Assembly: GCF_001655005.1 (NCBI RefSeq)
Contig: NZ_LXET01000044.1
Coordinates: 313,021-377,020, forward strand
DNA length: 64,000 nt
DNA from: Hafnia paralvei ATCC 29927
Lineage (GTDB): Bacteria; Pseudomonadota; Gammaproteobacteria; Enterobacterales; Enterobacteriaceae
Direction of reading: 5' to 3'
The notes below the pieces were generated by a model. The model searched no databases. It had not been told where the DNA came from and saw only the letters and a list, made by a program, of their open reading frames with translations. This document shows positions 26,671-35,342 of this stretch, in pieces. The position numbers and the translations under genes were made by a program. Within the stretch, counting starts at the first letter, position 1. Each line of letters starts with the position of its first letter.

Positions 26671-28248
26671 TTACAGATGCAAAGAGGCCAGACGCAGAAT
26701 TTCATTCTGAGAGGTTCTTTTTGTATCAACGATACCGGCAACCTGACCATTGCTCATCACTAATATGCGATCGGTTATTCCTAATAATTCAGGCATTTCA
26801 GATGAAATAATAATGATGCCCTTACCTTTTTTCGCCAGCTCGGTCATCAGTTGGTAAATTTCAAATTTTGCCCCAACGTCGATGCCACGCGTTGGTTCAT
26901 CCAGCATCAGGATCTCAGGCTGAGTAAGCAACCAGCGGCCAATAATTACTTTTTGCTGATTTCCCCCAGACAGTGACCCTATTGAAGTGTGATGACCCGG
27001 TGTTTTCACCCGCATAGAATCGATAACCCATTGGGTATCACTTTTCATACGGCGATTATCCAGCAGGCCAACCTTATTTTTGTATTTCCGAATATTAGAA
27101 ATCAGCGAGTTAAAGCCTATATCCAAATAGGCATAAATGCCCGTTGAACGACGTTCTTCGGTGACCAATGCAAAACCATGGTTGATAGCTTCGTTCGCGC
27201 TATGGTTATTAATCGCTTTCCCACGCAGGCGAATCGTACCTTTGACCTTTTCTCGAATACCAAACAGTGTCTCAACAATATCGGTGCGTTTTGCGCCCAC
27301 CAGCCCAGCAATGCCTAATATTTCACCTTCATGTAAATCAAAGGAAACATCGCGGATAGAAGGCTGACGTAGCGAAGTTAACTCTCTCACCTCAAGGATT
27401 ACCGGCCCCGGCGTATTAACACGATCGGGGAAACGCTGGGTCAGCGAGCGGCCAACCATCATTGAGATAATTTGGTCCATATTCATGCCATCCAATGTTT
27501 GGGTAGCAATCCATTGTCCATCGCGCAGAATGGTAATCTCATCACACAGCTTAAATATTTCTTCCATTTTATGGGAGATATACACAATGCCGCAGCCACG
27601 ATCTTTTAGCTTACGAATAATCGTGAACAGATGATTGACTTCTTTTTCAGTCAAAGAGGACGTAGGCTCATCCATAATGACTATTTTAGCGTTGTAAGAA
27701 AATGCCTTGGCAATCTCGATCATCTGCATTTGAGATACAGACAAGCCAGCGACTTTCTCACGCGGATCGATATCAATTTCCAGTTCGTCGAATATCGCTT
27801 TAGTATCGTGATACATTTTGTCCTGATCGACAAAGATACCTTTCATGGGATAACGCCCGAGCCACATGTTATCCATGACGCTACGCTGAAGCACTAAATT
27901 GAGTTCTTGATGCACCATAGAAACACCGTGTTCCAATGCTTCTTTAGCACTCTTAAAATTAATCTCTTTTCCCTGAAAAATAATACTTCCGGAATCCTTC
28001 TGGTAAATACCAAACAAACATTTTAACAGCGTGGATTTCCCTGCCCCATTCTCACCCATCAAGGCGTGAATAGAGTGTGGTCGCACACGAAGATTGACAT
28101 TATCCAGCGCTTTTACGCCGGGGAATGACTTATTGATATTATCCATTTCCAGCAAATAAGTTGCATCGTGATGATCTGGCGCCGATGTTATTTGTTCGGA
28201 AATAGGGGCTTTCGTCAACGAGCTATCTGTAAAAGAGTTCTCTGGCAT
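26671..28248 (-). CDS. mglA: Galactoside ABC transporter, ATPase subunit
   Basis: A 525-residue protein with two fused ABC domains. The first Walker A is GENGAGKSTLLK, with signature LSVSQMQM and Walker B IVIMDEPTSS. The second has a degenerate Walker A (GLVGAKRTDI), signature LSGGNQQK and Walker B MLDEPTRG; a degenerate second site is normal for sugar importers. The start ATG 28248 follows AGGTGGGC. The N-terminus is about 20 residues longer than in E. coli (a polar stretch before YLLEMDNINKSF). Confidence 0.96.
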   Translation of the reverse strand: MPENSFTDSSLTKAPISEQITSAPDHHDATYLLEMDNINKSFPGVKALDNVNLRVRPHSIHALMGENGAGKSTLLKCLFGIYQKDSGSIIFQGKEINFKSAKEALEHGVSMVHQELNLVLQRSVMDNMWLGRYPMKGIFVDQDKMYHDTKAIFDELEIDIDPREKVAGLSVSQMQMIEIAKAFSYNAKIVIMDEPTSSLTEKEVNHLFTIIRKLKDRGCGIVYISHKMEEIFKLCDEITILRDGQWIATQTLDGMNMDQIISMMVGRSLTQRFPDRVNTPGPVILEVRELTSLRQPSIRDVSFDLHEGEILGIAGLVGAKRTDIVETLFGIREKVKGTIRLRGKAINNHSANEAINHGFALVTEERRSTGIYAYLDIGFNSLISNIRKYKNKVGLLDNRRMKSDTQWVIDSMRVKTPGHHTSIGSLSGGNQQKVIIGRWLLTQPEILMLDEPTRGIDVGAKFEIYQLMTELAKKGKGIIIISSEMPELLGITDRILVMSNGQVAGIVDTKRTSQNEILRLASLHL

Positions 28249-28301
28249 AACGCCCACCTGAATAAACACGAATTCTCAGCCCAACTCAATTAGGCAGTTA
28301 A

Positions 28302-28335
28302 ACAACGGCAGGGTCGAAATAAACCCTGCCGTTGT
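28302..28335 (-). terminator. mglB-mglA intercistronic hairpin
   Basis: Perfect 13-bp stem (ACAACGGCAGGGT / ACCCTGCCGTTGT) with an 8-nt loop between mglB and mglA. On the minus strand TTTAA follows. It should protect the upstream mglB message and/or terminate part of transcription, giving more binding protein than ATPase and permease. Confidence 0.75.
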
Positions 28336-28393
28336 ACGAACCATCCGTTAATATCGGACTAGTAGGTTATTGTTATAAATGCTTGGTCGACGA

Positions 28394-29392
28394 TTATTTC
28401 TTAATAAACTGGGCCAGATTATCCTGATCGACACCGACATACGGAACGCGAACAATTTTATTGTCGATTTTCCAGTGAGTGCCTTCGCCAGCAGGTTTTC
28501 CTTCAGCCAGATTTTTGGTCAAATCAAAGGTCGCTTTAGCCTGGTTATTCGCATCGTTCAATACGGTCCCCGCCATGGCACCTGACTTAACCAGCGCCAG
28601 CGCTTCTGGCAACGCATCCACGCCAAATACCGGAATATTGGTTTTGTTATGCGCTTTCAGAGCTTCAACCGCGCCCATTGCCATCGCATCGTTATTGGCG
28701 ATAACCACTTCAATTTTGTTTGCGTTTGGACCCGATAACCACGCGTCCATTTTATCTTTGGCTTGTGCCGTATCCCACATCGCCGTATCTAGCTGCAGCT
28801 GTTGAGTTTTAATACCTTTGTCGTTAAGGCTTTTCACCACGTAAGTGGTACGTGCTTCGGCATCTGGATGACCCGGTTCACCTTTGAGCAATACGAATTG
28901 GATTTCACCGTCTTTATTCAAATCCCAGTTTGGATTGGCCTTCCAATGTTTAGCAATCAGCTCACCCTGAATGATGCCGGACTCTTTGGAGTCAGTCCCA
29001 ACGTAGTAAGCTTTATCGTAGCTATCCAATGCCTTGCGAGAAGGTTCTTTGTTGAAGAAAACGACCGGAACATCGTTGGCTCGAGCTTTATCAATAATCG
29101 TTGGCGCAGCGGCTGGGTCAACAAGGTTGATCGCAAGCCCCTTCACGCCGCGAGCCATCAAGACGTCAACCTGATCGTTTTGTTTTGACTGATCGTTTTG
29201 TGAGTCATTCATCAGCAATTTAACGCTAGGATCGGCCTTAGCATCGTTTTCCAGCGCCTTACGTACCACGGACATAAAGTTGTCGTCATACTTATAGATC
29301 GTCACACCAAGATTGGTGGTTGCTGCCTGTGCCGCGACGCCAAACATCATGCTGGCCGCCAAAGTTGCTAAGGTAAACGTCTTCTTATTCAT
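28394..29392 (-). CDS. mglB: Periplasmic D-galactose/glucose-binding protein
   Basis: A 332-residue protein with signal peptide 1-23 (MNKKTFTLATLAASMMFGVAAQA). The mature protein matches E. coli MglB closely, including the calcium-binding loop (DLNKDGEIQ) and sugar-binding segments (NNDAMAMGAV, GVDALPEAL). It binds galactose and glucose for the Mgl importer and for Trg-type chemotaxis. ATG 29392 has GGAG 7 nt upstream. It is preceded by a leader of about 255 nt and followed by a strong hairpin. Confidence 0.97.
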   Translation of the reverse strand: MNKKTFTLATLAASMMFGVAAQAATTNLGVTIYKYDDNFMSVVRKALENDAKADPSVKLLMNDSQNDQSKQNDQVDVLMARGVKGLAINLVDPAAAPTIIDKARANDVPVVFFNKEPSRKALDSYDKAYYVGTDSKESGIIQGELIAKHWKANPNWDLNKDGEIQFVLLKGEPGHPDAEARTTYVVKSLNDKGIKTQQLQLDTAMWDTAQAKDKMDAWLSGPNANKIEVVIANNDAMAMGAVEALKAHNKTNIPVFGVDALPEALALVKSGAMAGTVLNDANNQAKATFDLTKNLAEGKPAGEGTHWKIDNKIVRVPYVGVDQDNLAQFIKK

Positions 29393-29570
29393 GTGAAGCT
29401 CCGATTGGATGTAGGGTAATTCAGCACGGATGTCCGATTTTTCAGACGCCCTTTGGGTTATCGCTTCTTTATCATTTCTTTTTCGGTTCCACTGTCGCTG
29501 CGGCAATAAAACAGATCCCCACGCGAACCTAAAAACACTACATATTTTTTACATTTAGAATAATCCTCAC

Positions 29571-29602
29571 GCACTAGGTTTGACGCCCGAAAAACCTAGT
29601 GC
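29571..29602. repeat. Inverted repeat in the mglB leader
   Basis: Perfect 11-bp arms GCACTAGGTTT and AAACCTAGTGC with a 10-nt loop. It lies inside the predicted mglB 5' leader, with no T-tract, so it would be a leader hairpin rather than a terminator. Confidence 0.5.
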
Positions 29603-29639
29603 ATTAGGGCGGTTTACACGTATGGCAGGTCTCTGTGAC

Positions 29640-29715
29640 AGTGAAAACGCCACAAGAATAGACACGATTATGTTAATAATCTGTGAATGAACTCACAGAT
29701 TGAAAACGGTTACAT
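29640..29715 (-). promoter_or_regulatory. mglBAC promoter with CRP site and GalS operators
   Basis: A perfect CRP consensus TGTGA-N6-TCACA lies at 29682-29697. A -10 box TATTCT (minus strand, 29660-29655) puts the start near 29648, so the CRP centre is at about -41.5, the class II position. A Gal-repressor operator (TTGAAAACGGTTACAT, 29700-29715) lies upstream of it. A second half-conserved one (AGTGAAAACGCCACAA, 29640-29655) overlaps the start site. This fits galactose induction plus catabolite activation. Confidence 0.75.
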
Positions 29716-29750
29716 GGTGCAATCTGCTGACAAAGTGAGCTATGCCACAA

Positions 29751-30749
29751 TTATCGAGAACCCACGCTCCAACGTTGTACCAGCGTCGGCATAAAACAGT
29801 GCCCTTCAGGGGAAAGCGGTGTTTGGTGCACGGATTTCAGCGCCAGCTCAGTTGCTAAAGTTGCCATAGAAACAATAGGATAGCGTATCGTAGTCAATTT
29901 GGGGCTGGTGTAACGCGCGATAGGAATATCATCAAATCCGATGATAGAGAACTGTTCGGGGATGGAGATGCCGTTTTCTTTCAGCACCGCTAATGCGCCA
30001 GCGGCCATAGCGTCGTTATAGGCAAAAACCGCGCTGAGCTGCTGGTTGCGCCCCAACAACTCAACCATCGCCGCTTCTCCGCCCTGTAAATCGGGCGAAG
30101 CATAGGCATACCACGCTTTGCTACCCTCAATTCCCGCGGAATGTAGAGCTATTTCATAGCCCTTCTTCCGCATTCTTTGATCTTCAATATCATGATTAGA
30201 ACCTAAAAAACCGATGCGACGATGGCCTTTATCCAGCAACAGTTGAGTCGCCATTTGTCCACCGGCCTGATTGTTGAGCCCTACACAGCGGTGCTCATAG
30301 CCTGGCACAATCCGATTAATCAGCACCATACCTGGCACCTGATGCATAAAGGCCACTAGCTCTTCATCAGACAACATTTTCGCGTGGACAATCAATGCAT
30401 TGCACCGTTGGCGGATCAGCATTTCTATGGCCTTACGCTCTTTGTCAGCATCGTGATAGCTGTTAGCAATCAGCAAGTTTTTACGCTCGCGCTGCGCGAC
30501 CTCATCCACACCTTTGACTAACGCGCCAAAAAACGGATCAGAGACATCCATCACCACAACACCGAGCATATCGCTGCTCTGGGTTGCTAACGCCTGAGCA
30601 TTGGCATTCGGCCGATAGCCCAACTCGGCCACCGCACTCTGCACAACCGCTTTGGTTTCAGCCGTCGTAATGGCCGTATTATTCAAGACACGCGAAACCG
30701 TCGCGACCGATACTCCGGCCAGCCGCGCCACGTCACGAATAGTAATCAT
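29751..30749 (-). CDS. galS: LacI-family repressor GalS
   Basis: A 332-residue repressor: helix-turn-helix at 1-25 (ITIRDVARLAGVSVATVSRVLNN), hinge, and a periplasmic-binding-like effector domain. By adjacency to mglBAC it is GalS, the galactose-responsive isorepressor of mgl. The closely related GalR is the alternative by sequence alone. It is somewhat shorter at the C-terminus than the E. coli protein. CRP and Gal operators precede it, implying autoregulation. Confidence 0.92.
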   Translation of the reverse strand: MITIRDVARLAGVSVATVSRVLNNTAITTAETKAVVQSAVAELGYRPNANAQALATQSSDMLGVVVMDVSDPFFGALVKGVDEVAQRERKNLLIANSYHDADKERKAIEMLIRQRCNALIVHAKMLSDEELVAFMHQVPGMVLINRIVPGYEHRCVGLNNQAGGQMATQLLLDKGHRRIGFLGSNHDIEDQRMRKKGYEIALHSAGIEGSKAWYAYASPDLQGGEAAMVELLGRNQQLSAVFAYNDAMAAGALAVLKENGISIPEQFSIIGFDDIPIARYTSPKLTTIRYPIVSMATLATELALKSVHQTPLSPEGHCFMPTLVQRWSVGSR

Positions 30750-30893
30750 GCCTGACGCTCGTTGCGGAAAAGAGAAAAGAGAAAAGCAAAACAGAATGGT
30801 GCAGGACGAAGAATAGCGTTCATAGAGATCCCTGAGTCGAAAGCACGCACATAGTGTGACAGCGCTATGCTACTCAGTTTTTCATCATCGCTG

Positions 30894-30926
30894 CGTGAAA
30901 TATGTCACAGGAAAGAAAACGTTTTC
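30894..30926 (-). promoter_or_regulatory. galS regulatory region: CRP site and Gal operator
   Basis: CGTGA-N6-TCACA at 30894-30909 matches the CRP consensus at 9 of 10 positions. Next to it, the perfect palindrome GAAAACGTTTTC (30915-30926) matches the Gal operator core. Both lie 145-180 bp upstream of galS, consistent with CRP activation and autorepression. The distance implies a leader of roughly 100 nt. Confidence 0.7.
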
Positions 30927-30973
30927 ATACATTTCATTAACCTTTCCTGTGTACCACGCTTTTTGAGGTATCT

Positions 30974-32185
30974 CTAAAGGTTATTTTGCTGAACAGAGCG
31001 TGAGCCCAGCACGGTAAGCTTGCGCCACAGCCATTCAACCGGCCCTTGTTTAAAATGACTTAGCCAGAATAGCGAGAACAGAATATTAATTAGCCATACC
31101 GCAGGCACCACCCAGAGCAATGTACTTCTCGACCACTGATTGAACATCCCAGGGTGATAAAACAATGTGGTGCACAACAAGGTTTGTAGCAGATAGTTAC
31201 TCAGTGCCATACGTCCGACCTGACGCAGAGCATAGGCCATTTTCAAACGAGAGAGTTGCGGCCAAAATCCATAAATCAGCGATACATAGCCTATCATCAT
31301 CAGTGGCGCCGCAAGTTCACTGGGGACCTGAAGCAAATAGCCACTAACATGATATTCCCAATCATTAAGCCACTGCGCCAGCGTTGTGGGGATTTGAATA
31401 CATAACCCCACCAGCAGTGACCACAATGCCATGCGGCGATAATGCCGCTGACTGAAATTACCGCTCAACCAACCACTGCGCATCAATGCTGCGCCCGTTA
31501 ACATCAGACCGGCAAGCTGCCAACCATATTGCACCGCTAACGCCATTAGGTTTGCGCTAAGCAAGTCACTGCGATTACGCCAAGCTTCCCATCCGCCGTG
31601 AACTTTCCAAATCTCTTCATACTGAATCGCCGCGTAGCCGGGAAGCCAAAATGAGCTCGGCTCAGGTCCGGCAATTAGCCCAAGCAACAGCAATAATCCT
31701 AGCCCTATGGCATACAACACTAAACCTGTACGCAACAACTGCAATGTGGAACCCGCATCACGGATCATGCGCCAACTGATTAAACCAATGAGCCCGTAAG
31801 CAAGCAAAATATCGCCATCCCAAAAGAAAATGGCATGAACTAAGCCAAACAAAACCAGCCAAGATAAACGAGCTCTCAGCCATTGTTTTCCTTTCGGCAT
31901 CAGCAGCTGTAGCCCCGCGCCGAACAGAAACGCAAACATAGCTAAAAATTTGCCCTGCACAAAAATGTGCAATATGCCCCACGTTAAGGTGTCTGCACCG
32001 TCAGGTAATCCGTTATAGGCTGGGTTGAGATAAGCGGCCTTCGGTAAACCAAAGCCGGTGATATTCATCAAAAGAATAAAAAGAATCGCCAACCCACGCG
32101 CAAAATCTAGCGTGCCAATACGCGATTTAAGCTGCGTAGGTTTCACCACCGCATCGGGCTCAGAGGCTTGCAAACGCTGCAACAT
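30974..32185 (-). CDS. yeiB: DUF418 inner-membrane protein YeiB
   Basis: A 403-residue multi-helix membrane protein (about ten helices) of the DUF418 family. It starts with a soluble tail, then IGTLDFARGLAILFILLMN; the C-terminal part contains QVGRMALSNYLLQT. This family is related to acyltransferase-3 membrane proteins, and its function is unknown. It is downstream of folE in the same direction, as in E. coli, but a terminator separates them. AGGG precedes ATG 32185. Confidence 0.9.
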   Translation of the reverse strand: MLQRLQASEPDAVVKPTQLKSRIGTLDFARGLAILFILLMNITGFGLPKAAYLNPAYNGLPDGADTLTWGILHIFVQGKFLAMFAFLFGAGLQLLMPKGKQWLRARLSWLVLFGLVHAIFFWDGDILLAYGLIGLISWRMIRDAGSTLQLLRTGLVLYAIGLGLLLLLGLIAGPEPSSFWLPGYAAIQYEEIWKVHGGWEAWRNRSDLLSANLMALAVQYGWQLAGLMLTGAALMRSGWLSGNFSQRHYRRMALWSLLVGLCIQIPTTLAQWLNDWEYHVSGYLLQVPSELAAPLMMIGYVSLIYGFWPQLSRLKMAYALRQVGRMALSNYLLQTLLCTTLFYHPGMFNQWSRSTLLWVVPAVWLINILFSLFWLSHFKQGPVEWLWRKLTVLGSRSVQQNNL

Positions 32186-32220
32186 AGCGGCGATCCCTAT
32201 AAAAAGTGTTCATCTCAGAC

Positions 32221-32244
32221 AAAAACGCCGGCACATGGCCGGCG
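32221..32244 (-). terminator. Terminator of folE
   Basis: 7-bp GC stem CGCCGGC / GCCGGCG, 5-nt loop and, on the minus strand, a TTTTT tail. It lies about 28 bp after the folE stop and before yeiB. Confidence 0.85.
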
Positions 32245-32271
32245 CTGTATCACTTCGGGTCACAGATTCAT

Positions 32272-32934
32272 TTACCCGTGATGACGTACCGCACGCAAAA
32301 ATTCCTGACGCGTGTTCTGGCTGGACTTAAACAGTCCACCTAGCGATGTCGTGGTTGTCGCGCTAGTCGCATCTCTGACTCCACGAGCTTTCACACAATA
32401 ATGCGTGGCATCAATTGATACCGCAACATTATTGGTACCCAACAGCGTTTGCAAGGCAACCAGAATCTGCTGAGTTAAACGCTCTTGTACCTGTGGGCGT
32501 TGAGCGAAAAACTGGACGATACGATTGATTTTGGACAGACCAATAACGCAATCTTTCGGGATATACGCCACGGTAGCCTTACCATCAATAGTCACAAAGT
32601 GGTGTTCGCAGGTACTGGTCAGTGTGATATCACGCACCGTGACCATTTCATCCACTTTCATCTTATTTTCGATAACGGTAATCTTCGGGAAATTCGCATA
32701 ATCGAGGCCGGAGAAAATCTCATCTACGTACATTTTTGCAATACGATGTGGCGTCTCTGCCAAACTGTCGTCCGTTAAATCCAGATTGAGCAACTGCATG
32801 ATTTCCGTCATGTGCTCTTTGATACGCTGCTTGCGCGTTTCACGATCTAACACTTCGCCCCGTAGCGGGGTCTCCAGACCACGAGCTTCTAACGCCGCAT
32901 GAACCTGAGCTGCTTCTTTGCTTAGCAATGACAT
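32272..32934 (-). CDS. folE: GTP cyclohydrolase I
   Basis: A 220-residue enzyme. Zinc ligands and catalytic residues are seen in TSTCEHHF and HYCVKARG. The C-terminal motif SLGGLFKSSQNTRQEF is typical of the enterobacterial enzyme. It converts GTP to dihydroneopterin triphosphate, the first step of folate (and queuosine precursor) synthesis, as a decamer. The start is ATG 32934, with AGGAGA upstream, aligning with the E. coli N-terminus; the longer frame to 32970 is not needed. Confidence 0.96.
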   Translation of the reverse strand: MSLLSKEAAQVHAALEARGLETPLRGEVLDRETRKQRIKEHMTEIMQLLNLDLTDDSLAETPHRIAKMYVDEIFSGLDYANFPKITVIENKMKVDEMVTVRDITLTSTCEHHFVTIDGKATVAYIPKDCVIGLSKINRIVQFFAQRPQVQERLTQQILVALQTLLGTNNVAVSIDATHYCVKARGVRDATSATTTTSLGGLFKSSQNTRQEFLRAVRHHG

Positions 32935-33074
32935 CAATTTTCTCCTGCAGGTGATCTTAATTCTGAGCACTACGTGATGTAGATCAAGTTCAGAATTTTG
33001 CCAACACTTTAGTGGAGAGTGAAAGCTTTATCCAGTGATACTCTTTCAGGACTACATGAAAAACTGTCATTTAG

Positions 33075-34235
33075 TTAAGACTCGACCCGCTCTGTTTTCG
33101 CACTGAGCGCGGGTTGCACGCGGAAAACCAAACCTCCAGCAACGATTAAACCTATTGCAGCAATATATAATGCTGGCTCTAAGCGATGCGTGAGCGATGT
33201 TGATAATGCGGACAGCATTGGACCAACGAGCTGCCCCACCGCATAGCCTGTCGTGAGTAATCCCGCCATGTAGCGAATATGTGCCGGCGCCAGTTCACGC
33301 CCATATTGCAGTGAAAGTTGTACCACACACAGAAAACCGCCGCCGGTGAGCAGCGCCCCGAGAACCAAGCCACTCACGCCGGGAACGGTCTCGCTGAATA
33401 CGATACCGAGCGCCTGGATCCACAGCACGATCGCCAAACGCTGCTGGGTCAATAGCCAGCGACGCGTCAGGATACCCAAGCCAATCCCCACGACCGCCGA
33501 AAAACCAAATACCGGCCAGACAAACTGGGCAAACAGGCTCGCAGGAAAACGCGCATGTGCCATCTGCGATAAAAAAGTGGCAGGCAAAATATAACCAAAC
33601 CCGGCCAAACTATAGCTCCAGACCAAGCGTTTCAGTGCGGGTGTTAACACCAGTGGCTCAGCGGGCACATCGGGGCGATGTAGCTCTCCCGCTTTAGGCA
33701 GAAAACGCGCCACCGCAGCGATCAGCACCAGAGCCAAAACACCATAGACTAGCCATGCCTGCGCCGCATCGAGGTGAAGAGCGCTGATGGCGACGGATAA
33801 TATTCCACTGATAAAAATTCCCGCCCCCGGCCCAGCAAACACCGCAGCGGCTAAATTAGGTTTACCAAAATGCGCCAAGCGTTCATTGGTCCATGCGGCG
33901 ACTAGCACCATCGCCCAACCGCTGGCCCAACCAATCGCAAAGCGGATTAAACTGTGCCACCAAAAACCACTCACACAGGCCGACAAGAGCGTTAACACAA
34001 CAGCTCCCCATAGCCCAAGCTGTAAACGTCGCTCTACGCTGCGGCTAGCGCGCATAGCATCAAAGGCACCCGCTAAGTATCCCAGATAATTAAGTGCAGC
34101 AACCAATCCGGCGCCGGTCAAAGAAAACTGATGCTCGGCAATCATCAATGGGACCTGAGGCGTAAAGGCAAAGCGCCCTATCCCCATTGCAACAACCAAG
34201 GCTAAAAAGCCACTTAACGCGATACGCACTGCCAT
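33075..34235 (-). CDS. YbfB/YjiJ-family MFS transporter
   Basis: A 386-residue protein with 12 predicted helices and the YbfB/YjiJ signature (MGIGRFAFTPQVPLMI; LNYLGYLAG; GPGAGIFISG). Family substrates are not known. It starts at ATG 34235, with GGAGAT 7 nt upstream. It is transcribed divergently from the LysR gene at 34368, the classic arrangement in which the regulator controls the transporter. I see no terminator immediately downstream. Confidence 0.85.
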   Translation of the reverse strand: MAVRIALSGFLALVVAMGIGRFAFTPQVPLMIAEHQFSLTGAGLVAALNYLGYLAGAFDAMRASRSVERRLQLGLWGAVVLTLLSACVSGFWWHSLIRFAIGWASGWAMVLVAAWTNERLAHFGKPNLAAAVFAGPGAGIFISGILSVAISALHLDAAQAWLVYGVLALVLIAAVARFLPKAGELHRPDVPAEPLVLTPALKRLVWSYSLAGFGYILPATFLSQMAHARFPASLFAQFVWPVFGFSAVVGIGLGILTRRWLLTQQRLAIVLWIQALGIVFSETVPGVSGLVLGALLTGGGFLCVVQLSLQYGRELAPAHIRYMAGLLTTGYAVGQLVGPMLSALSTSLTHRLEPALYIAAIGLIVAGGLVFRVQPALSAKTERVES

Positions 34236-34325
34236 TGCAGGATCTCCCTCTCTCACTTATCCAAGCCAGAGATTTATTAAATAAATTATTGTTGTGATAT
34301 TGCCTTGCCAAATGAATCACAAAAA

Positions 34326-34352
34326 GTGAATAATGATAACCAAGTTATTCAC
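34326..34352. promoter_or_regulatory. Inverted repeat in the MFS/LysR divergent promoter
   Basis: Perfect 8-bp arms GTGAATAA (34326-34333) and TTATTCAC (34345-34352), spaced by 11 bp, 16 bp upstream of the LysR start. LysR-type regulators usually bind dyads of this kind (T-N11-A). It is a candidate autoregulatory site. Confidence 0.6.
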
Positions 34353-34367
34353 GATATGAGAACGACA

Positions 34368-35342
34368 ATGGATCTTACTCAACTTCGCATGTTTTGTAGC
34401 GTAGCTGAAACTGGCTCGGTTGCTCGCGCAGCAGAGTTACTTCATCGCGTTCCCTCTAATCTCACCACCCGCCTACGCCAGCTAGAGCAAGAGCTAGGCA
34501 CGGATTTGTTCATCCGTGAAAAACAGCGTTTACGCCTTTCACCGATGGGACACAACTTTCTCAACTATGCCAAACGCATTTTGGCACTGAGCGACGAAGC
34601 CATGAGCATTACCCATGCCGGTGAACCCGCAGGTAACTTTGCGCTGGGCTCTATGGAGAGCACCGCCGCCACACGACTCCCCGCATTACTTGCGGCCTAT
34701 CATCAAAACTTTCCTCAGGTTGCACTTTCACTGGTTACAGGTACGTCAGGCGAAATTATCGAAAAAGTACGTGCGGGTACCTTATCTGCAGGATTGGCTG
34801 ATGGACCGATCAATCATGATGAACTCAACGGGTGCATTGCTTTTCGCGAAGAAATGGTGGTGATTTCGAGCTTGGAGCATCCGCCGATTACCCGTGCGAA
34901 GGACGTTGCAGATGAGACGCTGTTCGCCTTTCGCCCTAGCTGCTCATACCGACTCCGCTTTGAGTCTTGGTTTCAGCAGGATGGTGCCGTTCCCGGAGCC
35001 ATCATGGAAATTCAGTCATATCATGCAATGTTAGCCTGCGCCGCCAGCGGTGCCGGTATCGCGATGATCCCACGCTCGGTGCTCTCACTGCTGCCCGGCC
35101 ACGAACGTGTCGCCGTTCATACATTGCCAGATAGCATTGCACAGACGGCTACGCGGCTAATCTGGCGCCGTGACGCGTTCAGCCCTAACGTTCGCGAGCT
35201 TAAGATGCAAATCATTGAGCAAGAACGCATTCAAGAAAGCGTTGAAGAAAAAAATGAATCTGAACACGCCGAAGTAACCGTGTCAGAACCCACTATCGTC
35301 TTACATCAAGAAGAACCAGGAGCACACCATGCAAATGATTAA
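34368..35342 (+). CDS. LysR-type regulator (PtrR/YneJ-like)
   Basis: A 324-residue regulator. The winged helix-turn-helix (1-60: MDLTQLRMFCSVAETGSVARAAE, then HRVPSNLTTRLRQLE) and the effector domain resemble E. coli PtrR (YneJ). The C-terminus carries an extra acidic tail (about 40 residues, rich in Glu), whose coding sequence overlaps the next gene's ribosome-binding site and start. ATG 34368 aligns with the family N-terminus; 34356 is an in-frame alternative. It probably controls the divergent MFS gene and may influence formaldehyde dehydrogenase by translational coupling. Confidence 0.85.
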   Translation: MDLTQLRMFCSVAETGSVARAAELLHRVPSNLTTRLRQLEQELGTDLFIREKQRLRLSPMGHNFLNYAKRILALSDEAMSITHAGEPAGNFALGSMESTAATRLPALLAAYHQNFPQVALSLVTGTSGEIIEKVRAGTLSAGLADGPINHDELNGCIAFREEMVVISSLEHPPITRAKDVADETLFAFRPSCSYRLRFESWFQQDGAVPGAIMEIQSYHAMLACAASGAGIAMIPRSVLSLLPGHERVAVHTLPDSIAQTATRLIWRRDAFSPNVRELKMQIIEQERIQESVEEKNESEHAEVTVSEPTIVLHQEEPGAHHAND

